A program made the translations under genes and the position numbers. From Symsagittifera roscoffensis (taxonomy: Eukaryota > Xenacoelomorpha > Acoela > Convolutidae): 64,000 bases of DNA. Shown here piece after piece: positions 10,972 to 21,544 of this stretch; the stretch's first letter is position 1, and each line of letters begins with the position of its first letter. The DNA is taken from NCBI RefSeq assembly GCF_963678635.1, contig NC_087065.1:57128754-57192753 (forward strand), read 5' to 3'. Under the pieces are notes generated by a model, which searched no databases, was not told where the DNA came from, and saw nothing but the letters and a program-made list of their open reading frames with translations.

Positions 10972-11793
10972 ATTATAACATAAAAACTATATTATAATTA
11001 TATTGTAATTTATTTTCTTCAGAATTTTTGGCCTGAATCAAATAAGTTTTTTTTTCTGGATTTTATCCAAATCATGACTGGTGATATAAAAGAGGAGTTT
11101 TTTTTAATGTCAGTGATGGATTGAGTTGATAAATTAAGGCACCCTTAACTAGAATCGAATTTGGGGGATAATCAAAACCCTGACGAATCAAATGGTCCCT
11201 TTGGTACTATTTTATGACATCTATTGTCTCGTTTAACAACTTCACACATCAGGACCATTTAGTTGCTGATCTACAGCCGAGCAGTTCCTTATAAACATGA
11301 TACGGGAAACTGGGGAAATGCGTGCTGAATATTTCATTTGATGAAATCAAATCCGCGGTCATTAAACTCGTCATTCCAATTAGCATGGCAGATGTTATTT
11401 TTCGTTTGTATCATGAATCAGATCACGAAGGCCTTATTTAGCTTGTCCCCGATAAGCCATTAACTCAGTTAAAATATTCACATTTTGTGTTATAACCAGT
11501 GCCAATATTAGGCATCAATTTGTCTAAAAAACATCAATATGCAGCAGCGAAGTTGGTATATTCAAATTATTCAAATAAAATTTTTTGAAAATATTGAAAT
11601 GTTTGTTTCATATGTTTTTAGTCCGGATTCTTCTAATCTTCTGGTGCATGCTCCTGCAAACAACTGCTAGATACAAGAAACGAACAGGTTTTGATTTTAA
11701 TTACATATTTTAGTGGCTTGAAACAAATTTTTTTTGAAACCTTTAATAAACTTCTTTCGCAAAGGGTGTGTTTTCAACTATATCAAAAACAAG
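10972..11793. other. Non-coding palindrome-arm sequence
   Basis: Conserved in reverse complement at about 20,125-20,995. AT-rich, without recognisable coding or RNA features. Confidence 0.55.
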
Positions 11794-12054
11794 CGGGGGC
11801 GGATCTAGGATTTTCTCGAGGGGGGGGGGGGCGGATTAAAAAAAATTGTCGACCTTTTTTTAGGTCGAACCAAATGGATTTTCCGAGCTCCCTCAGAGCC
11901 CTAAAGAGCCCCTGTTTTGGCCAAAATGTCTGCGCCGCAGGCAAGATTTAAAAATAGCGTCTTTAGGCACTTTTTGGAAATTTAAAAAAAAGTCGCGTTT
12001 TTACGGCGCGCGCTCCCCCTAAAAATTTGTATATCCCCCCTAAATCTGCCCCTG
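11794..12054. mobile_element. hAT-type MITE shared by both arms (left copy)
   Basis: Ends are c-ggggcggatctagg and cctaaatctgcccctg. Flanks are aaaacaag (11,786-11,793) and aaaacatg (12,055-12,062), an 8-bp target duplication with one change. The right-arm copy is at 18,699-20,124 and is split by a nested element. Internal sequence contains a gcgccgcaggca block shared with the MITEs at 10,591 and 18,164. Confidence 0.92.
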
Positions 12055-12122
12055 AAAACATGGTATCTTTTTAAGCGCTTTTAGCCATGATTCGCATTCT
12101 GAAAAAAAGTTTGTGTTGAGAG

Positions 12123-12437
12123 CAGGGGCAGGTTAAGGGGGCGGGGGGGCTGACGCCTCTCTCTAGGGATTCGACCACCTGTCGACCCAAAGGTTTTTAT
12201 CAAAGTTTTTAAAAAAGTGCCTAAAAACGCTTTTTCGGCCTGTTTTTCAAAATTTTGCCCGCGGCGCAGAAATTTTGATTTGGCCAAAACATGGTTTTTT
12301 TTAGTGCTTTGGGAGAGCTCTGAAAATCAATTTTATAGACCTCAAAAAAAAGTTTTTTGAAAATCCGCCAACCCCCCTCATCCATCCGTCCCCCCCCCCC
12401 CCCCCCCTCGAGAAAATCCTAGATCCGCCGCCCCCTG
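12123..12437. mobile_element. hAT-type MITE, opposite orientation (left copy, internally deleted)
   Basis: Begins CAGGGGCAGG and ends GATCCGCCGCCCCCTG. Flanked by gttgagag (12,115-12,122) and gttgagaa (12,438-12,445), an 8-bp target duplication. The matching right-arm copy at 18,164-18,630 is 467 bp, so this 315-bp copy has lost internal sequence or the other has gained some. It includes long C tracts near the end. Confidence 0.92.
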
Positions 12438-13183
12438 GTTGAGAAAATTTGGTATGATTTTTGGGTTTTGAAACTGAATGAGCAGACAGTTTCATCAAAG
12501 GCTAACCACCAAACTTTATTTCACCACAATTTTATTGTTATCTTGGCTATTATAACTACTCCTTTTCATTTTCTTCAATTGATTCAATTGCCTCGTATAG
12601 AAAAAAGCATGAAATAATAATCTGCAAACCATAAAAATTTTCAGCCACAATTTTACAATTTAACTTGAACTAATTCTATTAATCAAATTAATTTGGAAGT
12701 GATCTCGTTAAAACCGTTGTTTTGTGTTGAAAGCAACAAATCTGCAGTTTGATTTTTTCCATACATAGACAAAAACGCCATAAACCGTATCAACATTGAT
12801 TGTTCAAACCATGTGACGACCTTAGTCGGGTCTGTTCACGCTGTTTATTCGCGCGAAGGGTTCAGCGCTGTTTGACTCATAAGAGGTGCTCGTAAAAAAA
12901 TATCTACCATTTTGACCGAAATAGTTAGTCAACCGCTATGATTTAAATCAAAAACGCAAACTTGGACAGCCGATTCGGTCTGTCCATCAATCGAGCATTT
13001 CAAGGTTTCGAAGGATTAAAGTTTCCTTCCGTTCAATTTTAATTAATTATTTTTTGAGAATTATTAACTCATTTTTACTGAGGTAAGCAACTCATTTTTT
13101 CTCACTTTTTCTGTTTTTCAAGCATTTTTCTTTTTGAGTTTTTGTTAATTTTTGAATAGCACGAGGTTGGCATAAGAATAACC
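12438..13183. other. Non-coding inner flank of the left arm
   Basis: AT-rich sequence closely matched in reverse complement at 17,368-18,163. It is cut off by the assembly gap. No gene is seen. Confidence 0.55.
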
Positions 13184-13383
13184 NNNNNNNNNNNNNNNNN
13201 NNNNNNNNNNNNNNNNNNNNNNNNNNNNNNNNNNNNNNNNNNNNNNNNNNNNNNNNNNNNNNNNNNNNNNNNNNNNNNNNNNNNNNNNNNNNNNNNNNNN
13301 NNNNNNNNNNNNNNNNNNNNNNNNNNNNNNNNNNNNNNNNNNNNNNNNNNNNNNNNNNNNNNNNNNNNNNNNNNNNNNNNNNN
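13184..13383. other. Assembly gap (200 N)
   Basis: Exactly 200 N bases, the usual placeholder length for a gap of unknown size. It lies at the inner end of the left palindrome arm, so the true arm end and spacer length are unknown. Confidence 0.99.
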
Positions 13384-13610
13384 GCTTTTGTTGTCCCAAG
13401 TTGGCCAAATTGGCAATCTTTAAGTTCCCTTACCTTTACGAGAAATATTCACAGGTGAAATATCTTTTTTAAATTTAGCTCAGAAGAACAATATCTTTTG
13501 GCTGATATAAAAAAATTCCGTCAAAAATGGCAGATTAAAAAGTCAAAATGTGTGAAGAGAAAAAATTACCCGGGCTCATAATCTGTCATTTTCTTCAAAA
13601 ATTTATCGGA
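13384..13610 (+). repeat. Partial diverged member of the 515-bp repeat family
   Basis: The stretch after the gap (ttgtcccaagttggccaaattggcaat through ttccgtcaaaaatgg and on to cccgggctc), given here as landmarks, follows the order of the family's second half. The structured core would lie in the gap or is absent. The terminal hairpin is not preserved. Confidence 0.7.
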
Positions 13611-13882
13611 AAACTAATCTGAACTATGAAAAGTCCACAAAAGTTTCGAACTCCAGCGCTAAAATTTTCTGCTCACGCCTCTGCATGTCTTGAGATATTT
13701 TCTTTAAAAATTTTTTCTATGACATTTTCCCAAAACAAGTATGAGAAAACCCAGCTCTGCGAATGATTTTAATACCATCCTTTAATATCAATCGTTATTA
13801 TTTTCTGCATGCTTTGCTTCAACTGATTTAAATTAGATTCGTTTTTAATCCAGCTTTTCATCATAAAGTCTCCCTTTTTCAC

Positions 13883-14330
13883 TCACATCTCATCCGTTTC
13901 ACCATGTGCTCTGTTTATTTCAGCTTCGGTTGGTATTGTCGGAGAGACTGACATTTTAATTGCATCTTTATTATTGGAGTTCCACCATAAAAATGACGTC
14001 ACACCTCCGCATTCGATTTCGAATAACTGGTCTTTGAACTTGTTCTCGTATATCGCGTGAAGAAATTCATGGTCATACTTAGAACATCCCAAAGAGAGGA
14101 GAGTGGCTTTTGTATTGGAATTGTTCATCAGGAAGTTTTCCAAATGGCGCCTCTCAACCTCAAATCTGTCTTCGAGGCAAATGCGCGACCAATCTAAAAA
14201 AAGACTAATTTCCGAAGTATCATCAAAATTTGGTTTGAAGGATAATCATTTTGGGGTAGTTATGGATTTTTTCCAAAACCTGCAGAGTATGTTATGGTCT
14301 AGAGAGTTTCTTTTTCCCCCAAGGGATCAT
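13883..14330 (-). pseudogene. Unrecognised decayed coding fragment in the palindrome centre
   Basis: From about 14,245 down to 13,883 the minus strand is open for roughly 120 codons of normal-looking protein (for example DDTSEISLFLDWSRIC and CSKYDHEFLHAIYENKF), ending at a TGA. Just upstream, a second frame (VLEKIHNYPKMIILQTKF) would join it if one base were removed from a run of T. That suggests one frameshift. No family was recognised. It is unique sequence between the palindrome arms. Confidence 0.45.
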
Positions 14331-14386
14331 CTGCTCTGATCATGACGCTCAACCAAAACATTTTTCCATTTTATCATGAATCATAT

Positions 14387-14434
14387 CAGTGGTGGATATA
14401 GGATTTTCTCGAGGGGGGGGGGGGGGGGGGGGGG
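14387..14434 (+). mobile_element. Truncated end of a hAT-type MITE with poly-G run
   Basis: cagtggtggatataggattttctcgag followed by about 20 G, read here as landmarks, matches the start of the MITEs at 10,591 and 18,164. No matching other end is found nearby, so it is a fragment. Confidence 0.75.
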
Positions 14435-14642
14435 CTCAATGTATTTTTGATCAAATGCGATATTCTTCAGCGACATGGTCAACCCGGATGTAATCAACCC
14501 ACGTTACTTTCGTAAAAGTGATTAGCTTATTCGAAACCCGTCAAAAATTGCTTCTAAACGTGTTTCCTAAATCCCTTTTAAGCAGAACAAAAAACACAGC
14601 GGTTTTTGGAGTGTTTTTTTATGCTGTAACCGACCCGAGTTT

Positions 14643-15340
14643 CATTACGAGGCCAAACTGTGCATTCTGCCCGCACCGGAGCTCCATGAATAAGAATCGA
14701 TTTTTTTGATTTTTCGTGGTCTGTCTCAATAAGTTTCGATAATAATCGATTATAATCGATTAAAATTGGATTGTAATGAAACAATTTTTCTCATCAATAA
14801 AATCCGAATATAATCTATTATAATCGATTAAAATTGATTATTTTTGAAAGAAAAAGAAACTTGTTTTAGAGGCAAAATATTCCATTATAAACAATTATAA
14901 TCGATTGTAATGGATTTTTTCGAGAGGTTAGTCATAAAATATACAACTTTTTTCAATGACAATATAATCGATTACGTGATCTAAATTTGCGACAATAATG
15001 GATTATGATGACAAACTTTTAGACACCATTTTTCCTTTATAATCGATTATCCAGGGAACTCCGGTGCGGATGTGCATTGTACGCGGATTCCACAACAGGA
15101 CAAAATCAGATTTGTCGCCTAATCCTCATCATTGCTACTTTTCTTTGATCTACTTTGCTGTTATGAATTCCACAAACAAATACTTAAAACACTGTTCCGC
15201 TCAAAATCGCTCCAAAAATAGACGAATTTGCGGAATCCGCAGCCTTATTTGCGGAACTCAAAACAGTTTGTGGAGTCGACAAACAAAAAATAAGACAGGT
15301 GTATAGTTAAATACACAGTGCACAGTTTGGCCTCGTAAAG
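14643..15340. mobile_element. Non-autonomous element with CATTACGAGG terminal inverted repeats
   Basis: The first 22 bases (cattacgaggccaaactg then tgca) are mirrored by the last 22 (tgca then cagtttggcctcgtaaag), a near-perfect terminal inverted repeat around a 698-bp element. The interior contains a run of TCGATTATAATCGA-like repeats (14,737-15,050) and gcggaatccgc-type repeats (15,160-15,285). No transposase is present. Target duplication is unclear; a short T run abuts both ends. Relatives lie at 18,765-19,913 and 61,614. Confidence 0.85.
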
Positions 15341-15725
15341 TTTTTGGAAATTGCCAAAGCATCCCCGCATTGGGTTCCATGAATAAAAACGATTATAATT
15401 GAGTTTCCTTGTCAGTGTCCACAAAAGTGAAAACAACTCAATTATAATCAATTAAAAATGGATTACAATGTTACTGTTTTTCGAGGCAACAAAATCCTTT
15501 TTTCATCCATTATAATCGATATATTTTCACTTTTGTGGACACTGACAACGAAAACTATAATCGATTTTTTCCACTTTACTGAGATGCGAATTTCAACGCA
15601 CATGAAGTCTTTTCTATGTTTTAAATTAAGTTGGTTACGTTGGTTACTTGTTGTTCAATTGAATTTTTTTCTAACTTTGACATTTTTGTTACTTTTTTTT
15701 ATATTACTCAAAATTACCCCCCCTA
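15341..15725. repeat. TCGATTATAATCGA-type repeats
   Basis: Diverged repeats of attataatcgatt and attataatggatt flank the G-rich block that follows (15,380-15,570 here, 16,320-16,540 beyond it). The 40-codon-scale open frames across this stretch are repeat by-products. Confidence 0.6.
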
Positions 15726-15759
15726 GCGTTTGCCCATTTACAACAAACCCCCTCCACCC

Positions 15760-16175
15760 CAACGTAACGGGTTCAGATGGGTTGGGTTCAGGTGTTGGTG
15801 GGGGGTCAGATGGAGGGTTCAGGTGGGGGGGGGGGGTGGGTTTCAGGTGGGGGGTGGGTTCAGGTGGGGGGTGGGTTCAGATGGGGGGGTTGGGTTCAGG
15901 TGGAGATGGATTCAGATGGGGGGGTTGGGTTCAGGCGGAGATGGATTCAGATGGGGGATGGGTTCAGGTGGGGGTTTATTCAGATGGGGGAGGGGTTCAG
16001 GTGGGGGGGGGGGTATGTTGGTTCAGGTGGGGGGGGGGGTTGTTCAGGCGGGGGGTGTTCAGGTGGGGGGTTCAGCGGGGGGGGGGGGGGGGGGAGTAAG
16101 GGGCAAACATTAGGGAGATTAGGAGGTTGAAGGGGAACATAGGGGCAAACGTTGGAGGAGGGGGGAGACCTCAAC
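15760..16175 (+). repeat. G-rich minisatellite (ttcaggtggggggtggg type)
   Basis: About 415 bp of irregular repeats built from ggttcagatggggg and ggttcaggtgggggg, with G runs up to about 16. Open frames rich in Gly, Trp and Phe appear in all three plus frames with no codon preference, which argues against coding. The density of G runs could support G-quadruplex formation on the plus strand. Confidence 0.9.
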
Positions 16176-17367
16176 GGAACCTTTTTGCAATTTGAGTTTA
16201 GGTTTTGAAATAGATTAGGCCAGGCCGTACACTCGCTTTGCAAAGTTTCCGCATCACTTACTTGATAAATGCTAAAATTCTTGCAAAATTTTGCACGACG
16301 CGCGAAACAGAACTAAAGTGGAAAAAATCCATTTCAATGTGATTTCCTACTTATTATAAAATCCATAATAATGGATTCAAAATGAATTATAATGCATTTT
16401 GTTTTGCCGAGAAAAAATGGATTTAAATCTTTTTTTTAGTTCAATTTTGTTGTCAGCACGTAACATGGGAATCGATTATATTTTATATTTACAACATTAT
16501 AGACCACGAAAATCCATTTGAATCGATTTGTTTTCACTTTTCTTAAATGCGGGCGACCCGCAGTACACACGCTTCAAAAAGGGAGAATTTCCATAGCGGT
16601 AAAATAAATAAATACCTGGATTTGCGAAGTGATAGTCGTAGTCGTAATCAGTACTGTCGGCTGGTAACGATTTCATCCTCCGAGTAACTTGAAACGAATC
16701 TAAAAAACTCGAACTAATAACATAAAATGAAAAGAGCGCGCAGCGTTTTTGTCATATGGATAGTTTTCCCAACACATTTTTAACACAAAACGGCACTGCT
16801 TCTATCGCAATTATAGTACCACTTGGCACGTACCAAAAGGGTGTGGGCGACTATCCCTATTTCAATTCTGGTTGCTAAGTTTTTCCAAAGGGTCCCTCCC
16901 CTTTTGTTATAATTTTACGAGATCCATTTTACGAGAATCAAAACTGAAAACTTTTAAATGTTGTTCGAACCACGACTGAGAAGGCGTTAATATGATATAT
17001 CACTCAACTCACTCGGATGATTATTTGTGGAAGCTGATTTTGCGGTGAAAATAAAAAAAACTACTCTCACTAGAGGCTATCGCTGAGCAGGTCAAAATCG
17101 GTCAAAAAAATTACCATAAATTCCATTCAGCCAGTTCGTGACAGGGCCAGAGCAATTCAAAAACTTTCATTGATTGCTTTTTTTCAATAAAACTTTTCAA
17201 AAATTGTTGAAACAGTTGCACCGCAGTAAGCTCATCAGCTTTGAGTCTCTCACAACTGCCAGTAGTTGCCAGGTTTCTCAACGCTTTTTGTCTAAAAAAC
17301 TTAAAGCTAAGGTTTAAAAAAGTCTTAACGAGAGCAGAAAAAATCTCTGGCTGTCCAAAATCATGGC
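16176..17367. other. Palindrome centre, no gene recognised
   Basis: AT-rich sequence unmatched in the left arm as assembled. It includes more TCGATT-type repeats at 16,320-16,540. The plus-strand open frame 17,241-17,459 partly overlaps the inner right arm and has no recognisable domain. Confidence 0.5.
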
Positions 17368-18163
17368 GGTTATTCTTATGCCAACCTCATGCTATTCAAA
17401 AATTAACAACAATTCAAAAAGCGAAATGCTTGAAAAACAGAAAAAGTGAGAAAAAATGAGTTGCTTACCTCAGTAAAAATGAGTTAATAATTTCTCAAAA
17501 ATTAATTAATTCAAATTGAACAGAAGGAAACTTTAATCCGTCGAAACCTTGAAATTCTCGATTGATGGACAGACCGAATCGGCTGTCCAAGTTTGCGTTT
17601 TTGATTTAAATCATAGCGGTTGACCAACTATTTCGGTCAAAAAAAGCTCTGGTAGATAATTATTTTACGAGCACCACTAATGAATCAAACAGCGCTGAAC
17701 CCTTCGCGCGAATAAACAGCGTGAACAGACCCGACTAAGGTCGTCACATGGTTTGAACAATCAATGTTGTTACGGTTTATGGTGTTTTTGTGACAACAAT
17801 CTTGGTGTATGTATGGAAAAAATCAAACTGCAGATTTGTTACTTTCTGGTTCACCTGAACACAGACTTTTAACACAAAACAACGGTTTTAACGAGATCAC
17901 TTCCAAATTAATTTGATTAATAGATTTAGTTCAAGTTAAATTGTTAAGATTTCATTTGTGGCTGAAAATTTTTATGGTTTGCAGATTATTATTTCATGCT
18001 TTTTTCTATACGAGGCAATTGAATCAATTGAAGAAAATGAAAAGGAGTAGTTATAATAGCCAAGATAACAATAAAATTGTAGTGAAATAAAGTTTGGTGG
18101 TTAGCTTTTGTTGAAACTGTCTGCTCATTCAGTTTCAAAACCCAAAAATCAATTTTTCTCAAC

Positions 18164-18630
18164 CAGGTGGCGGCGGATCTAGGATTTTCTCGAGGGGGGG
18201 GGGGATGGATGAGAGGGGTTGGCGGATTTTCAAAAAAACTTCGAAAATTTTGTCGACCTTTTTTTTGAGGTCTATCAAGTTGATTTTCAGAGCTCTCCCA
18301 AAGCACTAAAAAGACCATGTTTTGGCCAAATCAAAATTTCTGCGCCGCAGGCAAAATTTTGAAAAAAAAACTGGCCAAAAAAGCGTTTTTAGGCACTTTT
18401 TCGAAAACTTTGACCAAAAACCGAGTTTTTTTGGCGCGCGGTCCCCCTTCACAATTAGAATATATATATTGGCGCCGAAGGCGCCGATAGAAGATTTTAG
18501 GTTCCGTCAGCCAAAAATGGATATCTCAAATAGTACAAAGCGGAGACAAAAGAGTACCTTTGGGTCGGCAGGTGGTCGAATCCCTAAGGAGAGGCGTCAG
18601 ACCCCCGCCCCCCTAAATCTGCTGCCCCTG
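18164..18630. mobile_element. hAT-type MITE (right copy, full length)
   Basis: Begins CAGGTGGCGGCGGATCTAGG and ends AAATCTGCTGCCCCTG, with flanks ttctcaac (18,156-18,163) and ctctcaac (18,631-18,638). Partner of 12,123-12,437. It contains a gcgccgaaggcgcc inverted repeat near 18,472. Non-coding. Confidence 0.92.
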
Positions 18631-18698
18631 CTCTCAACACAAACGTTGTTTCAGAATGCGAATCATGGCTAAAAGAACTTAGAAAGATACTATGTTTT

Positions 18699-20124
18699 CA
18701 GGGGCAGATTTAGGGGGGATATACTAATTTTTTGGGGGGAGCGCGCGCCGTAAAAACGCGACTTCATTATGAGGCTAAGCTGTGCACTGGATAGGAGCAC
18801 AATTTTGTGTCTGTATGTTCCTGGTTTCCAGAGACAAGTCTTAAAATATGTTCCAAAATGTAAGTGGATTCCACAAACAAAATTCAGTGGATTCCGCATA
18901 CATATACCTGCAACGTTAATTTTGTCGGCACATTTGCTTTGGTGCGGATTCCGCAACAAGCATATATAGCTAGTTGTTCTGGATTCCGCAACTGTAAGTG
19001 GATTCCGCAAAATGTAAGCGGAATCCGCAAATATAAGTGGATTCCACGAACTGTTAGTGGATTCCGAATTTGTTCAATAATGAACTTGCATATGAACAAT
19101 TAAAAGCTGAGCTGGAATTTTTATCTCTAGCAATGCGGAATTTAAAAGCAAAGACTTAAACCTTGTCGGCGGAATTCACGAACAAGTCTTAAGACATTGG
19201 TTACCTAAACCGGTGGATGTCATCTTTTAGTATTTTGGAAACACAACACCGAACAGTTTCAATATTTGGAGTCATTGAGTTGAGAGTGTATGGAACACGC
19301 AGCATATCGACAATTTAGGTCAGTATTTGGATCGGTGAAATCCCAAAAACTGGAATAATGTGGAATAAATATGGAATACATCCATTATTTGGAGTCATTA
19401 GGTTGAGAGTGATTAGAAACCCAACGCATAGCAAATCGTCAAATTGTTCGGTATTTGGTGTTCCATCGATCCCAAATACTGGTCAATAATTTGGATTCCT
19501 TTAACCCCAAATACTGATCTACTCTAGTAAATTCCTATTATAGTAAATTTCTATTCTAGTGAAATCAAATCATGTACTTAAAAGATATAAATTTAAAGGC
19601 TACAACACATATGAATTTATGTCAAGGGAATCCGCAAACAAAATGCGGATTCCACTTACAATTTGCGGATTCCACTTACAATTTGCGGATTTCACTTACA
19701 GTTGCGGATTCCGCAACAGCTCATTTTAACGATACAAATGTTTTATCATTTGCTTGTGGATTCCACAAACTGTTCTGGATTCCGCAAATACAGTTGCGGA
19801 TTCCGCAAATTCGCCTATTTTGAGCAATTTTGAGCGGTGTTGCGGATTCCGCGACAAATCTGACTTTGGCCTGTTGCGGATTCCGCTTACAATGCACAGT
19901 TTGCCTCGTAATGTTTTTTTGTTTTAAATTTTCCAAAAATTGCCTAAAGACGCTATTTTTGGCCTATTTTTTTAAATCTTGCCTGCGGAGCACACATTTT
20001 GGCCAAAACAGGGGCTCTTCAGGGCTCTGAGGGAGCTCGGAAAATCCATTTGGTTCGACCTAAAAAAAGGTCGACAATTTTATTTTAAACCCCCCCCCCC
20101 GAGAAAATCCTAGATCCGCCCCTA
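18699..20124. mobile_element. hAT-type MITE (right copy) interrupted by a nested element
   Basis: Its outer parts (18,699-18,764 and 19,914-20,124) match the 261-bp left copy at 11,794-12,054. Flanks are tatgtttt (18,691-18,698) and catgtttt (20,125-20,132), the same 8-bp target duplication as in the left arm. The middle is occupied by the CATTACGAGG element. Confidence 0.92.
18765..19913. mobile_element. Nested 1,149-bp element with CATTACGAGG terminal inverted repeats
   Basis: Starts cattatgaggctaagctgtg and ends cacagtttgcctcgtaatg, the same terminal repeat as the element at 14,643. The left arm has the uninterrupted site, so it inserted after the palindrome formed. The interior is studded with palindromic gcggattccgc repeats (18,860-19,060 and 19,625-19,890), often spaced by 20-30 bp. 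No transposase. Confidence 0.92.
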
Positions 20125-21544
20125 CATGTTTTTGATAAAGTTGAAAACACACCCTTTGCGAAAGAAGTTTATGAAAGGTTTCAAAAAAATCTACCGCTTG
20201 ATGCAAACCAAACAGTTTAAATTTTTCAAAATACCTTCAACCAAAAAATTTGTTTCAAGCCACTAAAACATGTAATTAAAATCAAAACCTGTTCGTGTTC
20301 GTTTCTTGTATCTAGCAGTTGTTTGCTGGAGCATGCACCAGAAGATTAGAAGAATCCAGACTAAAAACAAATGAAACAAACAATTTCGATATTTTCAAAA
20401 AAATTTATTTGAATAATTTGAATATACCAACTTCGCTGCTGCATATTGATGTTTTTTAGACAAATTGATGCCTAATATTGGCACTGGTTATAAAACACAA
20501 TGTGAATATTTTAACTGAGTTAATGGCTTTTCGGGGACAAGCTAAATAAGGCCTTCGTGATCTGATTCATGATACAAACGAAAAATAACATCTGCCATGC
20601 TAATTGGAATGACGAGTTTAATGACCGCGGATTTGATTTCATCAAATGAAATATTCAGCACGCATTTCCCCAGTTTCCCGTATCATGTTTAAAAGGAACT
20701 GCTCGGCTGTAGATCAGCAACTAAATGGTCCTGATGTGTGAAGTTGTTAAACGAGACAAAAGCTGTCATAAAATAGTACCAAAGGGACCATTTGATTCGT
20801 CAGGGTTTTGATTATCCCCTAAATTCGCTTCTAGTTAAGGGTGCCTTATTTTATCAACTCAATCCATCACTGACATTTAAAAAAACTCTTCTTAAATATC
20901 ACCAGTCATGATTTGGATAAAATCCAGAAAAAAAAACTTACTTGATTAGCAGGCCAAAAATTCTGAAGAAAATAAAATACAATATAACTATAATATAGTT
21001 TTTATGTTAGAATGTAATATTAAAATATACTATTAACGAGTTTTGGCGAAATTGAACAAGCACTATGCGAGCTCAACCTCCGTAAATCGGTAAAAATAAG
21101 AAAGTTCAAGTGCTTGAATTAATGAAAGAATTTATCGGCAAAAACTCATCAAAATTTTATTCGAACATAACATCATCAAACAGCAATAATGAGCCCCAAA
21201 AACGATATAAATCGGCGCAAGCTAGCCACAAGAACCAAAAACAAAGTAGTTAAGGCAAATTAATACTTTTTAGACGATCAGCCATAATCAAGGCTAGCCA
21301 AAGAACAGTTGTTAAAAACGGTCAAATAGTGTGCCAAACCCTTTTTTTAGTAAATTAAAACATAGACAGGCTGGGGACTCGAACGTACGCCAAATCAATC
21401 TACTGTTTCTGGACTCTGATTGTTCTGGACAGCTCAGCAAAGTGGTCTTTTCTTTTGTTCATGTCTTCAATTTCTTTCTTTAGTTTATGCGCTGTTCAAG
21501 TCTTTATTTACTTTCACACTTTCGCGCTACTTAAGCGTGATTAT

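Larger units (their letters stand above)
705..13183. repeat. Left arm of a ~28-kb imperfect palindrome
   Basis: This stretch reappears in reverse complement at about 17,368-28,680. Landmarks that match include the sequence next to the gap (ending ataagaataacc, against ggttattcttat at 17,368), the whole BEL/Pao copy, two MITEs, and the segments 3,060-5,053 and 705-1,205. In the stretches I compared by eye the arms differ by a few percent, with insertions or deletions on either side. Left-only sequence includes extra tandem 515-bp units (1,728-2,890), the block 5,054-6,325 and the MITE at 10,591. The arms are therefore two separately evolving copies, unless the scaffold join itself is wrong. 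Confidence 0.85.

Noticed and set aside
15730-16130. Long Gly/Trp-rich plus-strand frames and the Pro-rich minus-strand frame
   Set aside because: All three plus frames are open because the sequence is a G-rich repeat. Codon positions show no difference.
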